From the NCBI RefSeq assembly GCF_964355755.1, contig NC_092678.1, positions 17,644,922-17,708,921 of the forward strand: a stretch of DNA of 64,000 nucleotides, in the 5' to 3' direction. Below the pieces are notes generated by a model. The model was not told where the DNA came from. It made no database searches and worked only from the letters and a program-made list of their open reading frames with translations. Of this stretch, positions 11,593 through 25,473 are shown in pieces. Source of the DNA: Antedon mediterranea (Eukaryota; Echinodermata; Crinoidea; Comatulida; Antedonidae). The first letter of the stretch is position 1. Each line of letters begins with the position of its first letter. Position numbers and translations under genes: made by a program.

Positions 11593-12818
11593 ATGGATGA
11601 TTTGTATAATGATATTGTTTGTGCTCTATCTAGTGCCTCCAAAATGTGTTTTAAAAATAAGAAAATAAAAAATGGGACCCACATTCCAGGGTGGAATGAA
11701 AATGTCGCAGAATGCCATAATGTGGCTAGAGAATCATTCCTTCTATGGGTTAATAATGGAAAGCCTAAATCTGGTTCATTATTTGAGGCGATGCGTTTTA
11801 AATGACAAGATCTCAATTTAAAATGAGTTTACGCTAGTGTAAATCAGAAGAAGAACAGCATAGGGCTGATTCTATGGTTAAGTCTTTATTAAAAAATGAT
11901 TATGCTGATTTGTGGAAAAGGTTTATAAGTCTAAATCATGTACTCCTGTTCTTACTTCTTCTTTCTTGGAAATTTAAGAAATACTTACAGAATCTTTGGA
12001 TAATGTTAATGGTGAATATGATAATTATAAGTAACCACTGGGCAGCTCATTTTGAGGAGCTGTTTAATTGTGTTCATAATGATAGTAATAAGGATTATGT
12101 TCACAGTATACTTGTTAATTGTAATGATGATTGTGGTTGTGAGGTAAATGTCCAACAGGTAGCGGGCATTATTAAAGATTTATCTAGTGATAAATTGTTC
12201 CGATTTTAAAATCTAAATCAGGTGATATTACGAGTAAAAGCAATTAGGCCTATAGCTTTAGCTAGTGTGGTATCTAAGGTACTAGAATTTGTATTAATTA
12301 AATTCTCCGGAGATAGCCTTAAGTCATCTGACCATCAGTTTGCGTTTAAATCGGGTCACTCCACAGATACATGTATATTAGTCTTAAAACAAGTTGTTGC
12401 ATTTTATACTCGGCAAAATAGCCCTGTATATGCTTGCTTTCTTGATGCCTCTAAGGCATATGACAGATTAAATAACTGGACTCTTTTTTAAAAATTGTTA
12501 AACAGAAAGATGCCAACCGCAATTGTAAAATTGTTATCGTGTTGGTACTCACAGCAACAGTTTTGTATTAAATGGGGAAGATCTATCTCCCGATGGTTCT
12601 ATGTAAGAAACGGAGTGCGACAGGGTGGAATCATGTATCCGTTACTGTATAATGTTTACATTTCCCAAGAACCAGTGGGAATATTAAAAGAAAGCCGATC
12701 ACGCTTACTAACATCTTTTAAACGGAGTTTTGGACGACGATATCAAATGCCTGTTGCCACTGAATTGGACTGTGACTTTCATATCTTGTTTTTACGTGAT
12801 ATTAGGATTTATTGCTAA
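11593..12818 (+). pseudogene. Non-LTR retrotransposon (LINE) reverse transcriptase remnant
   Basis: Broken frames in order give a pre-RT linker (IPGWNENVAECHNVARESFL, 11593-11805), a middle part (11874-12209), RT motifs RPIALASVVSKVLE and FLDASKAYDRLN (12222-12491), and NGVRQGGIMYPLLYNVY (12495-12818). These match reverse transcriptases of apurinic-endonuclease LINEs in the CR1/Jockey-like range; I cannot fix the clade. The YADD catalytic motif is not reached, because the homology stops near 12660. Several stops and frame changes make it inactive. The 44.4-45.5 kb LINE carries the complementary C-terminal half. Confidence 0.8.
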
Positions 12819-14480
12819 AAATCATATACAGTATAACCAAAGTTAAATATAAACTATGAAATATGAGTCTATGAAACATTTTAATTAACGCTTGAACTTT
12901 TTTTAAATTAATGTGATTGTAAATAGGGGCCTACCTGATTTGTATTAAAATGTTTCTATACTTATCAATTATTCCTTATATTCATCTGAATATAAAACAA
13001 AAGTCTACTTCCGAATTGGCAGGGTCGGAGTCACTATAATGTAATTAGCTACCCCATTTGGACGGAAAATAATAATAATAATAATAACGTTCAAATTACT
13101 AATATAATGTTCAGATACTTTAGTCTAATACCACCTCAGCCCGACCATGGGGTTGGTTAGAGCATTTTTTAGGAATATGGACATAGCTTAGATTGCTAGC
13201 AATTCCACTATTAACTCTTGATAATATCACAGATAAGTTTAAAGTTTTAAAAAACCGCTGATTATAGTTTCAAGCAATAAATAGATAGGACTGGACATGC
13301 CCTCTAGAGTAAAACTAGGTAAAACTATAGGAATCCATCCCAAAAACGTATTGGATTTGTTTCCGTTTAAAAAACTTTTCATTTACAATAATTTTTAGTT
13401 CATACATTAAATGCCAAGGAAAACTAAATTTAGCAATATTATTTGTTTAGGAGTGCAAATAAAAGTGAAAACTATAGACAAGATGTAAAGTAGTCTAATG
13501 TACCGTTTCTTCGATAATCTTAATTTTACCTATACCTATACCTTTATTCAGACATTCCGGATTTTTAATCCTCTCAAAAATAATGTTAGCTAAAAGTAAG
13601 AGTGCATTGCCTGGTCTATATTCCTGAAAAAAGTTTTGTCGTCTCTCGATTTTATGATGCTGTGTCCGATTCTATAAATACGTTTTATATTAACACTGGC
13701 AGTATTTATCTATATTAACGAACACATCCCTTTTTACTTTCCGTACGTTTGAACCTTCTGAACATAGTCTGGTTATACTGAGATTGTTTATCTAATTGAA
13801 TTCGTATCATATATTACGTAATATTAGGATATATTGCTAAGAATCAAGAAGTAAATAATTGTTCGGGTTGAGTGCTATAGGATAGAATTACAGTTATGAA
13901 AAATGTAACGAACAATACACTTTAGAAGTTGTTTAAATACCTATATTCGTGTCATTGATATTACACGATTGCGACATGAATTTTCATCAAAGTATCATAC
14001 ATTAAAAGTTATGCTGGTGATTGTAAATGAAAGCTCTTTTAAATGGCAACCATATACCATACGTTTCTTATAGACCTAATCCGTTAGAAAATTAAAATAC
14101 TTTTAAAACTTTTAATTTGCATCTCCTATTTAGGCATCAAAACTTATTGTGTGTTGTCCCTTAGATGGAAACCAGGCAATCTAGCACAAAAAATAATTTC
14201 GTAATTATATACTGTAGGCCTAGTGTATATATTAATATAAATCACTCGAATAATGACAATACAAGTTATTGCCTATTTCCTATCGAAGTTAAAAGTTCTT
14301 CTGTATGACTAAGATACAGTCACTAAAGGCAATATTGTATGTATGTTACAAGCCCGTACTTCATCATTCAACATAATTAATAATTTCGCCATGCAAACTT
14401 CGAAGTGTTTTTTTGTATACTTTACTAAGTACTTTCCATGTATTTTAAATAGTCAATTAAGCTAAGAATATAGAGCACCG
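12819..14480. other. No gene seen; (AAT)n at 13068-13087
   Basis: AT-rich intergenic or intronic sequence without recognisable coding segments. Confidence 0.4.
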
Positions 14481-16607
14481 TGTTTTTATAGGTTCAGCTT
14501 TTAAATCGGTAACGAGTCGGTGACAAACCGAACGGATCATCCAGGATTTCTGAAAAGTATGGCCAAGTGCGCTCCCTTTGCGAAGTATTATACGGAGGCG
14601 TGTCTATTTTTGTTTTCGTATCTAATGTTGGCTTTAAAAACATGTCCGCCCCGTCGGAATATTGTCGATATAAAGTGATGGAGGTTCAGACGTTCTGTGG
14701 TACATTTAAATTGTATTATTTGTATTCCCTCTTTAAACTTCATCTTAATTTCAATATAATGATATCAATTAAGTAATATTGTTTACTTAGAAGCGTGCCA
14801 GTTATTCAGCACTGAAGAAAACAAAATCAGAAAAATGTAAACACATGTTACCATGTTTTTTTAAAACATTAATAAAGCTAAGTGTGGTAATTAATGACAT
14901 GTAAAGCACATTTTAGCATGAGGAAGTGAAAATATGGAGGGAAAGAAAACATAAAGTGTAGACACAGATATCACCTCACAAGCAATCTATTGCTGACCCA
15001 GTGTGAAGCTAGAAATCAAGAGTTGTTCCAGCTCCCCAATTATTGTGGTCCCTTTATTTATAAAACTTGAAAAGCAGAAAAAAGAGGAGGAGGTGTATGT
15101 TTGTTTGTTGGCAGACTATAACGCTGGTTCAGATTTTAAGTTAAGTTTATCTTACTGACGGATAACGCTAATAATGTACGTACCACAACATTAGGTAACC
15201 GATACGTCACCATTATAACACGTGTGAATAAAGAACAAGTGCTATTCCACTGTACGGAAGGATAGCTACCCGATGCCTCTCATAATAATATTATTTTTCA
15301 TTCAATAACATATACTAATAATGATAATAATAATTTACTTTAAAACAAACGAAAGGTTGTAGTCAAGAAGCAGGAAACTGCATGTGCCTTTAGACATAAA
15401 CAGGTACCACCGTACGAGAATCGGGTGTCCAACGGACGAGTACCATGTGTGTATTTCGGAAACAAAGCTATTATAAAGTGTACAGATTTTACAGACTATG
15501 TCTACGACACATAATCTGTTGTATGACAAGAATTAATGAGTATGAGTCCGATAATTGTACAGAGCATCAAACAACTACATGTGGATTATTAAACATTTTG
15601 ACAAACATGGCGTTTCATACGTATGGTACGTGTACACACTGTATAGAAAACATCGAAACGCGACAACAGAAAAAAGACAATATTACAGAGACTTAGGACA
15701 AGTCTATACAGTATTAACATACAGTATTGAAATTGATGAAGCAAAAGCAGAAAATGCACCTTGATCTATGGTAGTTATATTTTTATAGGGTAAATACCTG
15801 CAAAAATTGAAAAAAAAAGACAAACATTTTAAACGGATTGATTTAAAACAATATTAATAATAATACTGTATAACAATACAATAAATAGATAACCACTACA
15901 TTTGTCTGCTATATTTCACAGTACAGTTATTTGTATTCAGCATTTCAGTGGGCAATTTAGACTTCGTTTGGCACTCGAAAAAATGTCAAATGAAAGGCAA
16001 GCTAATATTGCCATGAGGAGGTGCAAATCTGAGGGAAAGAAAATATAAAGTGTACAATTCCAAACAGATATCACCTCAACTTTATTTATAAAACTTGAAA
16101 ATCAGAAAAAAAGAGGAGAAGGTAGTGTATTATTTGTGGTTGTTGCCAGATGCCTAAACTCTAGAAAATGATAAATTAAGTTTATCTTACGGACGGATAA
16201 CGCTAATAATAACAATTATTAATTCATAGTTATGCTTTATAGCTTTTTGAGGTTTTTTTTCGTGCACTTAGAAGAACTTATTTAAAGTGCATTTTAAGTA
16301 TTGTTTTTCTTCTAGATTATTTCAGTCATCACAATAGTTAATGTTTGTTTTATTTGGAGGTTCAGACTTAAACACAAAGTACAAATGTATATAGTGCACT
16401 ATGCTGTGTGAAATAAAACTGAAACTGAATGTACATACCACCACATTAGGTAACCGATGCGCCCTCATTATGACGTTTTTTATAAGAGAAAGATACAAAC
16501 CGTGTGTTGCGCGTGCGAATAAAGAACAAGTGCAGCTATTCCAACGTACGGAGGGAAAGATAACCAATGCCTCTCATAACAACATTTTTTTTCATTTAAT
16601 AATATTT
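14480..16607. repeat. Segmental duplication block P, copy 1
   Basis: Begins with the GGTAACGAGTCGGTGACAAA segment and is colinear with 29090-31490, and in part with 32930-33790 and 43970-44352. It includes a copy of the conserved short frame from 15003 (reading IIVVPLFIKLEKQKK) that here ends in a premature TGA near 15159. An internal partial repeat of that frame lies near 16080-16200. Compared with copy 2 it lacks the SINE. Confidence 0.7.
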
Positions 16608-16627
16608 ACTAATAATGATAATAACAA

Positions 16628-16778
16628 CTAGATTTGAACTCGTCTATGGACGAGTTAGGTTATCCACAGCGCAAACGCCACGTGCACGTCATACTTTAGA
16701 ATATTGCGCACAGAAAAACGATTATGGCATTGAAAAATTGTTAGTGTGCTCTCTATTTTGTGTCACGTCTAACTAATA
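16628..16778 (-). mobile_element. Helitron-like element on the minus strand, 3' part
   Basis: On the minus strand it ends GGATAACCTAACTCGTC...GACGAGTTCAAATCTAG at 16628, followed by T. It matches the tandem array at 1-3096. The EnSpm-like element at 16779 splits it; it resumes at 24440. Confidence 0.6.
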
Positions 16779-17179
16779 CACAGCAAAATTTGAAATTCTA
16801 AGCAAGAAAAAAAAATCTTGTTTTAAGAAAAAATTCTTAAAATAAGTATTTTTTTTCTTGTCAAGATTTAAAATTACTTAAAACAAGAAATAATTTTCTA
16901 GAAAAGACACATTTTCTTAAATTAAGTTTTGCAATATTCTTGAAAATGCTTATTACAAGAAATATTTTACTTAAAATAAGAGGTCAATATCATTCTCTTC
17001 TTATTAAGAATATTTTTGCTTAAAACAAGATTTGAAAATACTTAATTTGAAAAGTATTTTACTTAAAATAAGAAATCTATATTATATTTATCCCTATCAA
17101 GAATAATTTTTCTTAAATCAAGATTGATGAATTATAAAAATTACTTAAAACAATCAATATTTTTCTAGGTAAGACAAAG

Positions 17180-18855
17180 TTTCTTAAATTAGGTTTCGCA
17201 ATAGTCTTGAAAATACTTGTTTTGAGAAATATTTTACTTAAAATAAGAAGTCAATTTCACACTACCCTTATCAAGATTATTTTTACTTGAATCAAGATTC
17301 GCAATATTCTTGAAAATGCTTATTACAAGAAATATTTTACTTAAAATAAGAAGTCAATATCATTCTCTTCTTATTAAGAATAGTTTTGCTTAAAACAAGA
17401 TTAGAAAATACTTAATTTGAAAAGTATTTTACTTAAAATAAGAAATCAATATTATATTTATCCCTATCAAGAATAATTTTTCTTAAATCAAGATTGATGA
17501 ATTCTAAAAATTACTTAAAACAATAAATATTTTTCTAGGTAAGACAAAGTTTCTTAAATTAGGTTTCACAATATTCTTAAAAATACTTATTTTGAGAAAT
17601 GTTTTACTTAAAATAAGAAGTCAATATCATACTATCTTATCAAGACTATTTTTGCTTAAATTGAGATTCGCAATATTTTTAAAAATACTTATTTTGAGAA
17701 ATGTTTTACTTAAAATAAGAAGTCAATATCATACTATCTTATCAAGACTATTTTTACTTGAATCAAGATTCGCAATATTCTAAAAAATACTTATTTCGAG
17801 AAATGTTTTACTTAAAAGAAGAAGTCAATATCATACTATCTTATCAAGACTATTTTTGCTTAAATTGAGATTCGCAATATTTTAAAAAATACTTATTTTG
17901 AAAAATGTTTTACTTAAAATAAGAAGTCAATATCATACTATCCTATCAAGACTATTTTTGCTTGAATTCAGATTCGCAATATTCTGATTTTGAGAAATGT
18001 TTTACTTAAAATAAGAAGTCAATATCATACTATCTTATCAAGACTATTTTTACTTGAATCAAGATTCGCAATATTCTTTAAAATACTTATTTTGAGAAAT
18101 GTTTTACTTAAAATAAGAAGTCAATATCATACTATATTATCAAGACTATTTTTGCTTAAATTGAGATTCGCAATATTTTTAAAAATACTTATTTTGAGAA
18201 ATGTTTTACTTAAAATAAGAAGTCAATATCATACTATCTTATCAAGACTATTTTTACTTGAATCAAGATTCGCAATATTCTTAAAAATACTTATTTCGAG
18301 AAATGTTTTACTTAAAATAAGAAGTTAATATCATACTACAGTATCTTATCAAGACTATTTTTGCTTAAATTGAGATTCGCAATATTTAAAAAAATACTTA
18401 TTTTGAAAAATGTTTTACTTAAAATAAGAAGTCAATATCATACTACAGTATCCTATCAAGACTATTTTTGCTTGAATTCAGATTCGCAATATTCTGATTT
18501 TGAGAAATGTTTTACTTAAAATAAGAAGTCAATATCATACTATCTTATCAAGACTATTTTTACTTGAATCAAGATTCGCAATATTTTTTTAAATACTTAT
18601 TTTGAGAAATGTTTTACTTAAAATAAGAAGTCAATATCATACTATCTTATCAAGACTATTTTTGCTTAAATTGAGATTCGCAATATTTTAAAAAATACTT
18701 ATTTTGAGAAATGTTTTACTTACTGTAAGATAAGAAGTCAATATCATACTATATCCTATCAAGACTATTTTTGCTTGAATTGAAGTCAATTCTATTTTAA
18801 TATTCTTAAAAATACTTATTTTGATAAATGTTTTACTTAAAATAGATTGTCAATA
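17180..18855. repeat. Subterminal ~102-bp tandem array (copy 1)
   Basis: Units contain GAAATGTTTTACTTAAAATA, GTCAATATCATACTATCTTA and GATTCGCAATATT. The period is a multiple of three, so false open frames run through several units (17592-17783, 17990-18328). Units near the terminus are older and more diverged. Confidence 0.85.
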
Positions 18856-19540
18856 TCCTTATATTCACACAACGGTAGAGCAGTTAGCACTTCAGTTTCA
18901 ACTGATGAAAGAATCTGGGTAATCAAACTGTTCGTGCTTTGAATAATCGATTGCACTGCAACCACCTAAAGAAAATAATATTGATTTAATATTTTTTATA
19001 TTCAAGTTTTAATATGTTTAAAAACTAAGTTGTGCTTTAGTTGGGGAGCTATGCAGCCTAACAAAAAAAATGTTATTTGTAACAATGAAATTGGTCACAA
19101 AAAAATGCAACATAAACTTAGAGTGTATAATGCCTAGGCCTAGGCCTAGTACCCAAGTCCTATAGTTACTATAGCTAATAGTCCTGTATATAACAGTACC
19201 AGCAAGGCCTAGGAAATAGACGTATTTCTCTAATAAAAAATAGTTTAAAATGCATAATTGTTGTAATTTTAAAGCAAAATGGCTTACCTGTGGAATCTTG
19301 TTTCTCTCCTTTAATTTTAGTAGAAAGAAATCAGCATTTTTTATACTATTATCTGCTTGTTCATCCTCTAGTTAGTAGGCCTTCTTGCTGAGCATCAACA
19401 AGATAATTAATATTAAACAATCATTAACAGTATAACAATACTAGAATTATCACTACTACTATCGTCAGTTGATAAATCATCCCCGTTATAATAGTTTTTT
19501 TCTTCATTAACTTCGTCAGTCTCCTAGTCTAGGCCTAGTT

Positions 19541-19790
19541 CTACTTCATCCTCAATTGGCATCCTCGTTTTCTCCAGGCATACTTATTACTGATGTTTCC
19601 ATCGTCAACTGCAGGAGGTTGCCGATTGTTATACTCGTCCTTAAAATGGCGTCTTATGACATGCTTGTAAAACGAATTGTAAATTTCAAAGCTTGCCGGG
19701 CAGACAGCGAACCACCAATTCCACATGTTACTCGAAAATTCGGAGTATTTCCATGAATTGAATTATAATGCCTTAGCAAATAGGGTAGCA
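19541..19790 (-). pseudogene. C2H2-like zinc-finger protein remnant of the EnSpm-like element
   Basis: On the minus strand one frame reads HGNTPNFRVTCGIGG and, after a frame change, the next reads CPASFEIYNSFYKHVIRRHF. Together they give a C...C-x-x-F...H-V-x-R-x-H finger preceded by the H-x-N-T-P-N-F-R linker that is common in the zinc-finger N-terminus of fish and echinoderm EnSpm-related proteins. The reading is broken, and copy 2 (about 40490-40680, plus strand) lacks part of the finger as well. Confidence 0.5.
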
Positions 19791-20181
19791 AATACTGTAC
19801 CTACTTCAGTTTACTGGCACCAACTTATCGCTTTTTTTCGGACTGCAACAAACATGTGTCATTATTATTGTCTGTCGTATTACTGTTAGTCCAGACGTTT
19901 TACAGATTTGCTTTAACCACCATGGAGGTTTATACCTCCATGCTTTAACGTTGAGCAGTATAATGACCTTATACATTCTGGGTAAAAGGCCAGCGATAAA
20001 TTTTTGGTTATAGTTGAAAAACAACACTGTGTGTGGTCGATGACCTAGCTCCCGGCGGGATCATGGCCAACGGTTTTTTAAAGTAATCATTCAAAATCTA
20101 GAGTTTGTAAGTAAAAGACACCTTTCATCGCAATTTATATATTAAATGCTTCAATAGGCCTAGTAAGATTAGTCTAATATA

Positions 20182-20248
20182 ATGTCGAAGGAAGACGCTT
20201 TGTTGAAGATCCGAGAAATAGATGAAGAAGTGGCCAACATTTTAACAG
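20182..20248 (+). CDS. Short exon-like frame inside the EnSpm-like element
   Basis: ATG opens a 22-codon frame (MSKEDALLKIREIDEEVANI...) ending at a possible donor G|GTTCG. It is acidic and helix-prone. It is unchanged over 67 bp in copy 2 (40019-40085, minus strand), and runs opposite to the zinc-finger remnant, suggesting a second divergent gene of the element. Possible later exons near 20820-20960 and 21975-22018 (a segment reading KDPESWSSRRS) are weak. I do not recognise the protein. Confidence 0.35.
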
Positions 20249-22599
20249 GTTCGTAGGCCTAATAATTATATTTTAATCTGCCAGCAGTCTAGGCCTAGCC
20301 TAGGCTCCTTCCTAGCTAGTAATACTGTAGGCCTGGAACTAGTAAGTCTAGGCTAGCCTACTATGCCTGTACTGACGGACAGGTGTATAGGTTTAGCTTA
20401 GCATTTTAGTTCAGACATTGACAGAGGGGACAAATATTGTCGGACCTATTTCAGCTAGGTATAAGGAAGGCCTAATAATAGATAATACAATTATAATGTA
20501 ACAGTTATTTTGTAATGTAGCCATGAAATATCTACGAAGGATTATACTGTATTATATACACATATTCCAATGAGAAATATAATGACATTTAAAAACACTT
20601 CTTTATATTTAATTAATTGTACACACTAAGTAATCCCCGAAGTGATCACATCGATATTGAAACTTTATGTTTTTAACTCTAAATTTAAAAAAAAACATAC
20701 TAAAAAAACAAACAAAAAACATACGTACTGCATAACTAAAATTGTTATATTAAATTTCTTTTTAAAAAACTGTGTTATTTACAATATCTTAAATTATTTG
20801 TTAGGTAATTGAAGAAGTTCGAAGGATACTAATTATTACTAGGCAAAGAGGAATGAAATACAAAAGAAAGCTTTTTAAAAAAGTGCTTAGCAAATTTTTC
20901 CAAAGAAGAGAATAATATAGTTTATTTTGGTATTTTAAAGAGAAACACCAGTCCTCCATCTGGTAAGTACAGTGTATGTTTTTGTACTTTTATCTATTCA
21001 TAAATAGTTTTATAATGGACCAATGGTAGTGAGGAAAATACGTGTACATATTGTGTACGTATTTTTAACAGCTTGGTTCGACGCAAGCTAGTGTCATGCA
21101 CTCCTCCCTTTGACAACTAAAATTAAATAAATGACTTATGAATATTAATTTTTGACATATTAATGCTCTCCTGGCCAGCCCACCCTTTCCCCTTCCTTTT
21201 ACATTGACCACCTACAAAACTGTAGGCTACATTATTAAAAATTTGAGCTACAGTATATCAAGTTTATGTCCATACATTATTCCACTCATTTAAATAAATT
21301 TATATAATATAATGTTTTCAATTTGTTATTTTTGGTTAGGTTCAACCCATATGTTGTCAAATCTGTCAAACATATTTGTTGGGAAAAACTCATCAAAAAA
21401 AGTCTGCCGACCTTGAAGGTATTTAGTGTTTTTTAAAATTTAAAATACAAGTAACATTATGTACATTAAAAAAAAGTATTTTTTTAAAATCAAATTTATC
21501 TTAGCTTAAAATTCGAGGTATATACTATGTTTACAATAATTTATTAAAATCAAACAATTAAACAAAATTTACATTTAATTGTATGATTGTTATTATAAAC
21601 ATTGATACGGAATAAAAACATCAATCAGGATTGAGCACCGTTTTGCGTATTGTCTTCTTAAATAGTAATATTAAAAATAAATTTAGACCCTAATAATTTA
21701 ACTAAAAATAATAGATACAGCCAGGCCTGTCTTTGGGATCGGTATAAACAGGGCAAAGTTTGTGATTAAAAAGTTCAAATGCATATTCCACCCACCCTTA
21801 TGTCTTATAATGTAAAATTATTCTTACCACCGTTCTAATATTGCGTCATGTTTTTGTGTTTACCGCCCCAGATATAGGACTCTAAAACCACACCGTACCC
21901 AATTAGTTGATGATGTTACACATATTTTAAATACAGTAATAACTAAAACTATATTAATCTCTTTTCATTTTTAGGAACATGAATAAAGATCCAGAATCCT
22001 GGTCTTCACGCCGATCAGGTAATATGCCGGTATTGCTTTTTGACACAGAAATGGCCTACATTAAAGTTTAGCAAACAATTCTAACTACAAAGAAAGCAAA
22101 ATTAGATGAGGCTCTAGTTACTCTCCTCTCCACTTTTTACCTTCTGGATTTCGATTATCCAAAATGAAAAGAAGTAGGCCTCACTATCCATTAACAGTTA
22201 GTGATTTGTGATGAAAACACACCTGTACACTTGACAAAGGCTGTTGAATCATCATTAGTATACATTAATAAATTTAAAGACACCTAATAGTTTAAAGCCC
22301 AGGTGCGGGAGAAGAATTTTACGAAATTTGTATTTTACCATTTTAATGTTTTTAAGTTTTCTTTTGATGGCATTTTATTATTAATAAAAACAAGTTTGTT
22401 TTAAAGAAGTTGTATATATTATTGTACCTAATGTCATGTAAATTGTAGTTCTTAATGAAAATAACAGTATTGTTAATATTATGTTTAATAACATTCTTGA
22501 ATTTATTTGTTTAAGTAAAATATTACTTAAAATGAGTATTCATTTATCGTTCTTAAAATAAATTTTTAATGATTTATATTTTATAGAATTCTTGTTTCA

Positions 22600-24170
22600 A
22601 GCAATTTTTTTCCCAATATAAGTAAGAATTTACGAATTTTAATTTGATAGAATTCTTGTTTCAAGCAATACTTTTCTTAAAATAAGTAAACATTTACTGG
22701 TTTTTATTTGATAGACTTCTTGTTTACTTATTTTAAAAAAAGTTTTGCTTGAAACAAGAATTCTACAAATAAAAATCGGATCTTACTTATTTTAAGAAAT
22801 ATATTGCTTGAAACAAGAAAACTAAAAATATAAATCGGAATATTCTTACTTATTTTAAGAAAAATATTGCTTAAAACAAGAATTCTAAAAAATACAAACC
22901 GGAATATTCTTACTTATTTTAAGAAAAATATTGCTTGAAACAAGAATTCTACAAATAAAAATCGGAATATTCTTACTTATTTTAAGAAATATATTGCTTG
23001 AAACAAGAATTCAAAAAATACAAATCGGAATATTCTTACTTATTTTAAGAAAAATATTGCTTGAAACAAGAATTCAAACAAATACAAATCGGAATATTCT
23101 TACTTATTTTAAGAAAAATATTGCTTGAAACAAGAATTCAAAAAATACAAATCGGATATTCTTACTTATTTTAAGAAATATATTGCTTGAAACAAGAATA
23201 TTAAAATTAAAAATCGGAATATTCTTACTTATTTTAAGAAAAATATTGCTTAAAACAAGAATTCTAAAAAATACAAATCGGAATATTCTTACTTATTTTA
23301 AGAAAAATATTGCTTGAAACAAGAATTCTACAAATAAAAATCGGAATATTCTTACTTATTTTAAGAAATATTTTGCTTGAAACAAGAATTCAAAAAATAC
23401 AAATCGGAATATTCTTACTTATTTTAAGAAAAATATTGCTTGAAACAAGAATTCAAAAAATACAAATCGGAATATTCTTACTTATTTTAAGAAAAATATT
23501 GCTTGAAACAAGAATTCAAAAAATAAAAATCGGAATATTCTTACTTATTTTAAGAAATATCTTGCTTGAAACAAGAATTCAAAAAAATACAAATCGGAAT
23601 ATTCTTACTTATTTTAAGAAATATATTGCTTGAAACAAGAATTCTATAAAATACAAATCGGAATATTCTTACTTATTTTAAGAAAAATATTGCTTGAAAC
23701 AAGAATTCAAAAAATACAAATCGGAATATTCTTACTTATTTTAAGAAATATATTGCTTGAAACAAGAATATTAAAATTAAAAATCGGAATATTCTTACTT
23801 ATTTTAAGAAAAATATTGCTTAAAACAAGAATTCTAAAAAATACAAATCGGAATATTCTTACTTATTTTAAGAAAAATATTGCTTGAAACAAGAATTCTA
23901 CAAATAAAAATCGGAATATTCTTACTTATTTTAAGAAATATTTTGCTTGAAACAAGAATTCAAAAAATACAAATCGGAATATTCTTACTTATTTTAAGAA
24001 ATATATTGCTTGAAACAAGAATTCTATAAAATACAAATCGGAATATTCTTACTTATTTTAAGAAAAATATTGCTTGAAACAAGAATTCAAAAAATACAAA
24101 TCGGATATTCTTACTTATTTTAAGAAAAATATTGCTTGAAACAAGAATTCTATTTTAAAAAATCGATAAA
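22600..24170. repeat. Subterminal 63-bp tandem array (copy 1)
   Basis: About 25 units with core TTCTTACTTATTTTAAGAAA, then ATTGCTTGAAACAAGAATTC. Each unit holds TTGCTTGAAACAAG and TTATTTTAAG inverted motifs. The 63-bp period keeps frames open (22931-23128, 23310-23633, 23630-23887), so these are not genes. Confidence 0.9.
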
Positions 24171-24439
24171 TTGTTACTTATTTTAAGGCAGATACTGCTT
24201 AAAACAAGAATGAAAAAAGCAATTAAATTCTTGGTAAGAATATTGTTCTTAAAGTATTATTTCTTGGTAAGAATAATTTTCTTGATAAGAATTTGTGTGA
24301 TTCTTGTTAAGAATTTTACGATTCTTGGTAAGCCAAAAAGTATTGAAATACGGACAAGTCAAAATTTACTTGTTTCAAGAAATATTTTGCTTGAAACAAG
24401 TTTTTTTTTTCTTAAAACAAGAATCAGAATTTTGCTGTG

Positions 24440-25340
24440 TAGAGTATACTTTATATATCTGTATACGTACTACATACAGTGCAGAATAGTTGAAAATACC
24501 TGGACCCGTTTTTTCATCCAATTTTTACCATGATGATGTCATCAAAATGAAACACATAGATAGCAATCTTGGAAGGAAATTATCTGAGCAACAACATATC
24601 GTGTTGAATAAATTTGGATACGTAGAATACGGAAGCGCGCCCTTTTAAATGTCATGAACTATGACGCAAAATATGAAATTACGACTTTTATAATTGAACT
24701 GGCCATATGATGACGTCACAACATCCGATTCGCATAATTTGTACATGATTTCCAGCTTCCAGAAAACGTTTTAATCATGTGTATCACTTTTTATTCTGAG
24801 GAGCTATAATACATTTAAATTTATTGGAATGATGAAAAAAAGTGATCAAAGTTATTCACGCTTTTGTACATGATGAAGTCATCACAATTTTAAAAATTGT
24901 AAATCATGCGAAAGATAATTGATTGACCTAGACAATATAAAAAAAATGGTGGGAAATGGAATATGGATAAGTGGAGATGCGTTCTATTAAATGTGAGGAG
25001 CTATGACAAAAGAGACAAAAATCCTATATTTTATATTCGAGTGGCCATACGATGATGTCACAATGTCTAGTTAGCCATATTGATACATGATCCGATATCA
25101 ACAACTCATCTACTTCCAGAATATGTTAAAAAATAAACTTCACCATGTAGTTTAGAAACTATGACTGTTTAAAAAAGGCATAAATATGACGATTTATTAT
25201 ACTTTTTCAGCAAAAACGAGCGCAAATTGTCCAATTCGACGTGCTCGTATGACGTGATTTTAAGTCGAAATTGTTTGAAAGCTGGTAAAATTACTAGAAA
25301 ATGCTGGAAAAACATAAATCACGCTAAAAAAATAACATTT
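24440..25340 (-). mobile_element. Helitron-like element on the minus strand, 5'-truncated remainder
   Basis: Continues 16628-16778 after the inserted transposon. It contains the TGACGTCA motifs near 24714 and closely matches 580-1100 of the array. It stops at the block-P type flank TAACATTTACTAATAATGAT instead of the family's usual start, so the 5' end is missing. Confidence 0.55.
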
Positions 25341-25473
25341 ACTAATAATGATAATAATAATTATACGAATAGGGCAAAGGGTAAAAAATAAAATAATATG
25401 ACAATAAGTGTGGTTATATTACAACGAAAATATACTATTTTCAAAAGTATGATAAACAAGAGAAAGCACTCAC

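Larger units (their letters stand above)
16779..24439 (+). mobile_element. CACTA/EnSpm-like DNA transposon, copy 1 (7661 bp)
   Basis: Terminal inverted repeats CACAGCAAAATT...AATTTTGCTGTG are flanked by TA on both sides (16777-16778 and 24440-24441). A paralogous site without the insertion is seen near 31636. Both ends carry long subterminal arrays: about 102-bp units on the left, 63-bp units on the right. The middle holds only broken coding pieces: a C2H2-like zinc-finger remnant on the minus strand and a short conserved exon on the plus strand. CAC-type ends, a 2-bp duplication and CTTAAAACAAG-rich subterminal repeats fit the animal EnSpm/CACTA group; the assignment is inference because no transposase core is visible. 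Confidence 0.7.

Noticed and set aside
17592-18328. Open frames with repeated MRNVLLKIRSQYH-type peptide
   Set aside because: By-product of a ~102-bp repeat; also seen at 41512-41999.
22931-24533. Runs of open frames with repeated LETRIQKIQIGIFLL-type peptide
   Set aside because: They are the translation of a 63-bp DNA repeat in one of several frames. The same happens on the inverted copy at 35777-37248, and nothing else suggests coding.
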